From Litoreibacter arenae DSM 19593 (GTDB taxonomy: Bacteria; Pseudomonadota; Alphaproteobacteria; Rhodobacterales; Rhodobacteraceae): a stretch of 64,000 nucleotides of DNA. This document shows positions 63,069 through 64,000 of the stretch, one piece after another (positions within the stretch are counted from its first letter, which is position 1; every line of letters begins with the position of its first letter). The stretch covers positions 1 through 64,000 of the forward strand of contig NZ_KE557310.1 in the NCBI RefSeq assembly GCF_000442275.2, in the 5' to 3' direction. Both the position numbers and the translations under genes were made by a program. The notes under the pieces are model-generated. The model was not told where the DNA came from, searched no databases, and worked only from the letters and a program-made list of their open reading frames with translations.

Positions 63069-64000
63069 TCAGGCCAGAAGGCCCGGATCACCTGCCATCT
63101 GTAGCCCCGGAAACACTATTGTTTGAAGAGTGCCAGCGTCCAGCCCATACATCCCGTGCATGAGCCACGCGATGTAGGATCGAACATCCGATGTGGGCAT
63201 CAGGTCGCGCCGCGCGTAGAGCGCCGCCTCGTCCAGCCCGGGCCAATCGCCATAGATGCGGCCGCCGCGGATGGCGCCGCCTGCCAGTATCATCGCCCCT
63301 CCGGTCCCGTGATCCGTGCCGCGCGTCCCGTTTTCCCGCGCCGTCCTGCCGAACTCCGTGACCGCCACCACCGCCGTCTTGTCCCAGCGGGCACCAAGCC
63401 TGTCCTTCAACGTCAGAAGCGCGTCCTGCAAGTTGCCCAGCGCTCTGGATATCCCGCGCGTCTGAGCGCTGTGGGTGTCCCAACCCCCAAGCGAGAACGC
63501 GGCAATACGGGCATCCTCATTCAACCGCCGCGCGGCGAAATCGGCCAGGACCGAAGCCTCCCCCGCCTGCTGCGCCACCTTCAGCGCCGCCCGCATATCC
63601 CGCCCCGACATGCCGAAGCTGTCGTCGCTCGCCAACCCCAGACTTTCCGCAATGGCAATCGCATCGTGGCTCGTTTCCTGAAACAGCGGATCGTCATGAT
63701 AAATCTGTTCAAGCAGCAACCGCGCCTGCGGCGACATATCCAGCCGCGCCTCCGGCGACCAACTCGACACCGGTGCGCGGCCCGACACCAGTTTCATTTC
63801 GGACCGCCCGATTGCAAACGCGGTCTCGGACCCGGCACCAGGCAGCACTTGCAGCATCCGGTTCAGCCAGCCGTCGCGCATCTGCGTGCTGTCCACATCC
63901 ATGCCCGTCCCCGCCTCCAGCAGGTCTTGCCCGTCGAAATGGCTGCGCTTGTCGCGGTAGGGCGTCGACACCGCATGCGCGACGGCCAAGTCTTGCTGCT
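63069..64000 (-). CDS. DUF1501 family protein, 5' end outside window
   Basis: The frame is open through the right edge, so the start lies beyond it. The visible part has AHAVSTPYRDKRSHFDGQDLLEAG, RFDARFLNEDARIAAFSLGGWDTH and the GTRGTDHGTGGAMILAGGAIRGG stretch, the DUF1501 signature of sulfatase-like secreted proteins. The biochemical activity is unknown in the family. The C-terminus (PTSDVRSYIAWLMHGMYGL) is intact. Confidence 0.88.
   Translation of the reverse strand, partial: QQDLAVAHAVSTPYRDKRSHFDGQDLLEAGTGMDVDSTQMRDGWLNRMLQVLPGAGSETAFAIGRSEMKLVSGRAPVSSWSPEARLDMSPQARLLLEQIYHDDPLFQETSHDAIAIAESLGLASDDSFGMSGRDMRAALKVAQQAGEASVLADFAARRLNEDARIAAFSLGGWDTHSAQTRGISRALGNLQDALLTLKDRLGARWDKTAVVAVTEFGRTARENGTRGTDHGTGGAMILAGGAIRGGRIYGDWPGLDEAALYARRDLMPTSDVRSYIAWLMHGMYGLDAGTLQTIVFPGLQMAGDPGLLA

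Noticed and set aside
1-64000. CRISPR arrays, insertion sequences, rRNA
   Set aside because: No spaced direct repeats, transposase frames or rRNA-like sequence were seen.

Overview
The window looks like chromosomal DNA of an alphaproteobacterium, most likely Rhodobacteraceae (Roseobacter/Rhodobacter type). The evidence is a G+C-rich background, a hisS-hisZ-hisG operon with short-form HisG, DUF1489 next to a B12-dependent ribonucleotide reductase, the Hsp20-DUF1150 pair, UbiK, a Hint-domain protein, a fused ATP sulfurylase/APS kinase, and a dimethylglycine dehydrogenase-like protein. About 66 genes are described. Both edges cut genes: hsdM on the left and a DUF1501 gene on the right.

Bases 1-7350 are a defence island. 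A type I restriction-modification operon (hsdM, hsdS, an unknown 108-residue gene, hsdR) runs rightward. It converges on an AT-rich gene on the minus strand that encodes a retron reverse transcriptase with a C-terminal TOPRIM domain. Just upstream of that gene lies a 131-nt element with retron msr-msd architecture: 13-base a1/a2 arms with one mismatch, a candidate branching G directly after a1, a conserved-looking first hairpin and a msd stem. From what I remember of E. coli retron Ec67 (Eco2), both the protein architecture and the RNA resemble it. This is the most interesting system in the window.

Bases 7356-17611 are housekeeping: nrdJ with a possible NrdR box, DUF1489, hisS-hisZ-hisG, slyX, dnaE, and a small ArsR-type regulator divergent from dnaE with a perfect 14-base palindrome and a ladder of GTAC sites between them. 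Bases 17739-27537 form one long rightward cluster for purine use: xanthine dehydrogenase xdhA, xdhB and xdhC, then a nucleoside/purine ABC importer of the BMP type (ATPase, permease, small Met-rich membrane protein, permease, binding protein), closed by a strong terminator. xdhC carries an apparent one-base deletion near its 3' end.

Bases 27541-46666 mix metabolism and envelope functions: a norEF-like pair without norCB but with FNR-type boxes, an aldo/keto reductase and amino-acid oxidase pair, a dimethylglycine dehydrogenase, a lytic transglycosylase, a csbD stress operon behind an EcfG-like promoter, a hydroxyacid dehydrogenase, an M3 peptidase, an inositol-phosphatase-like enzyme, a polar amino acid ABC pair without its ATPase, an iron alcohol dehydrogenase, ubiK, lgt, a MidA-like methyltransferase and pgeF. 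Bases 46724-64000 hold a TPR-sulfotransferase, a Hint protein, lrp/trxB, sat-cysC, a heat-shock pair behind an RpoH-like promoter, purEK, a secreted lipase-like hydrolase, topA, a nitroreductase with an EI24/CysZ-like membrane protein, a methylmalonyl-CoA epimerase, a response regulator and a GNAT acetyltransferase. No tRNA, rRNA, CRISPR array or insertion sequence was seen.
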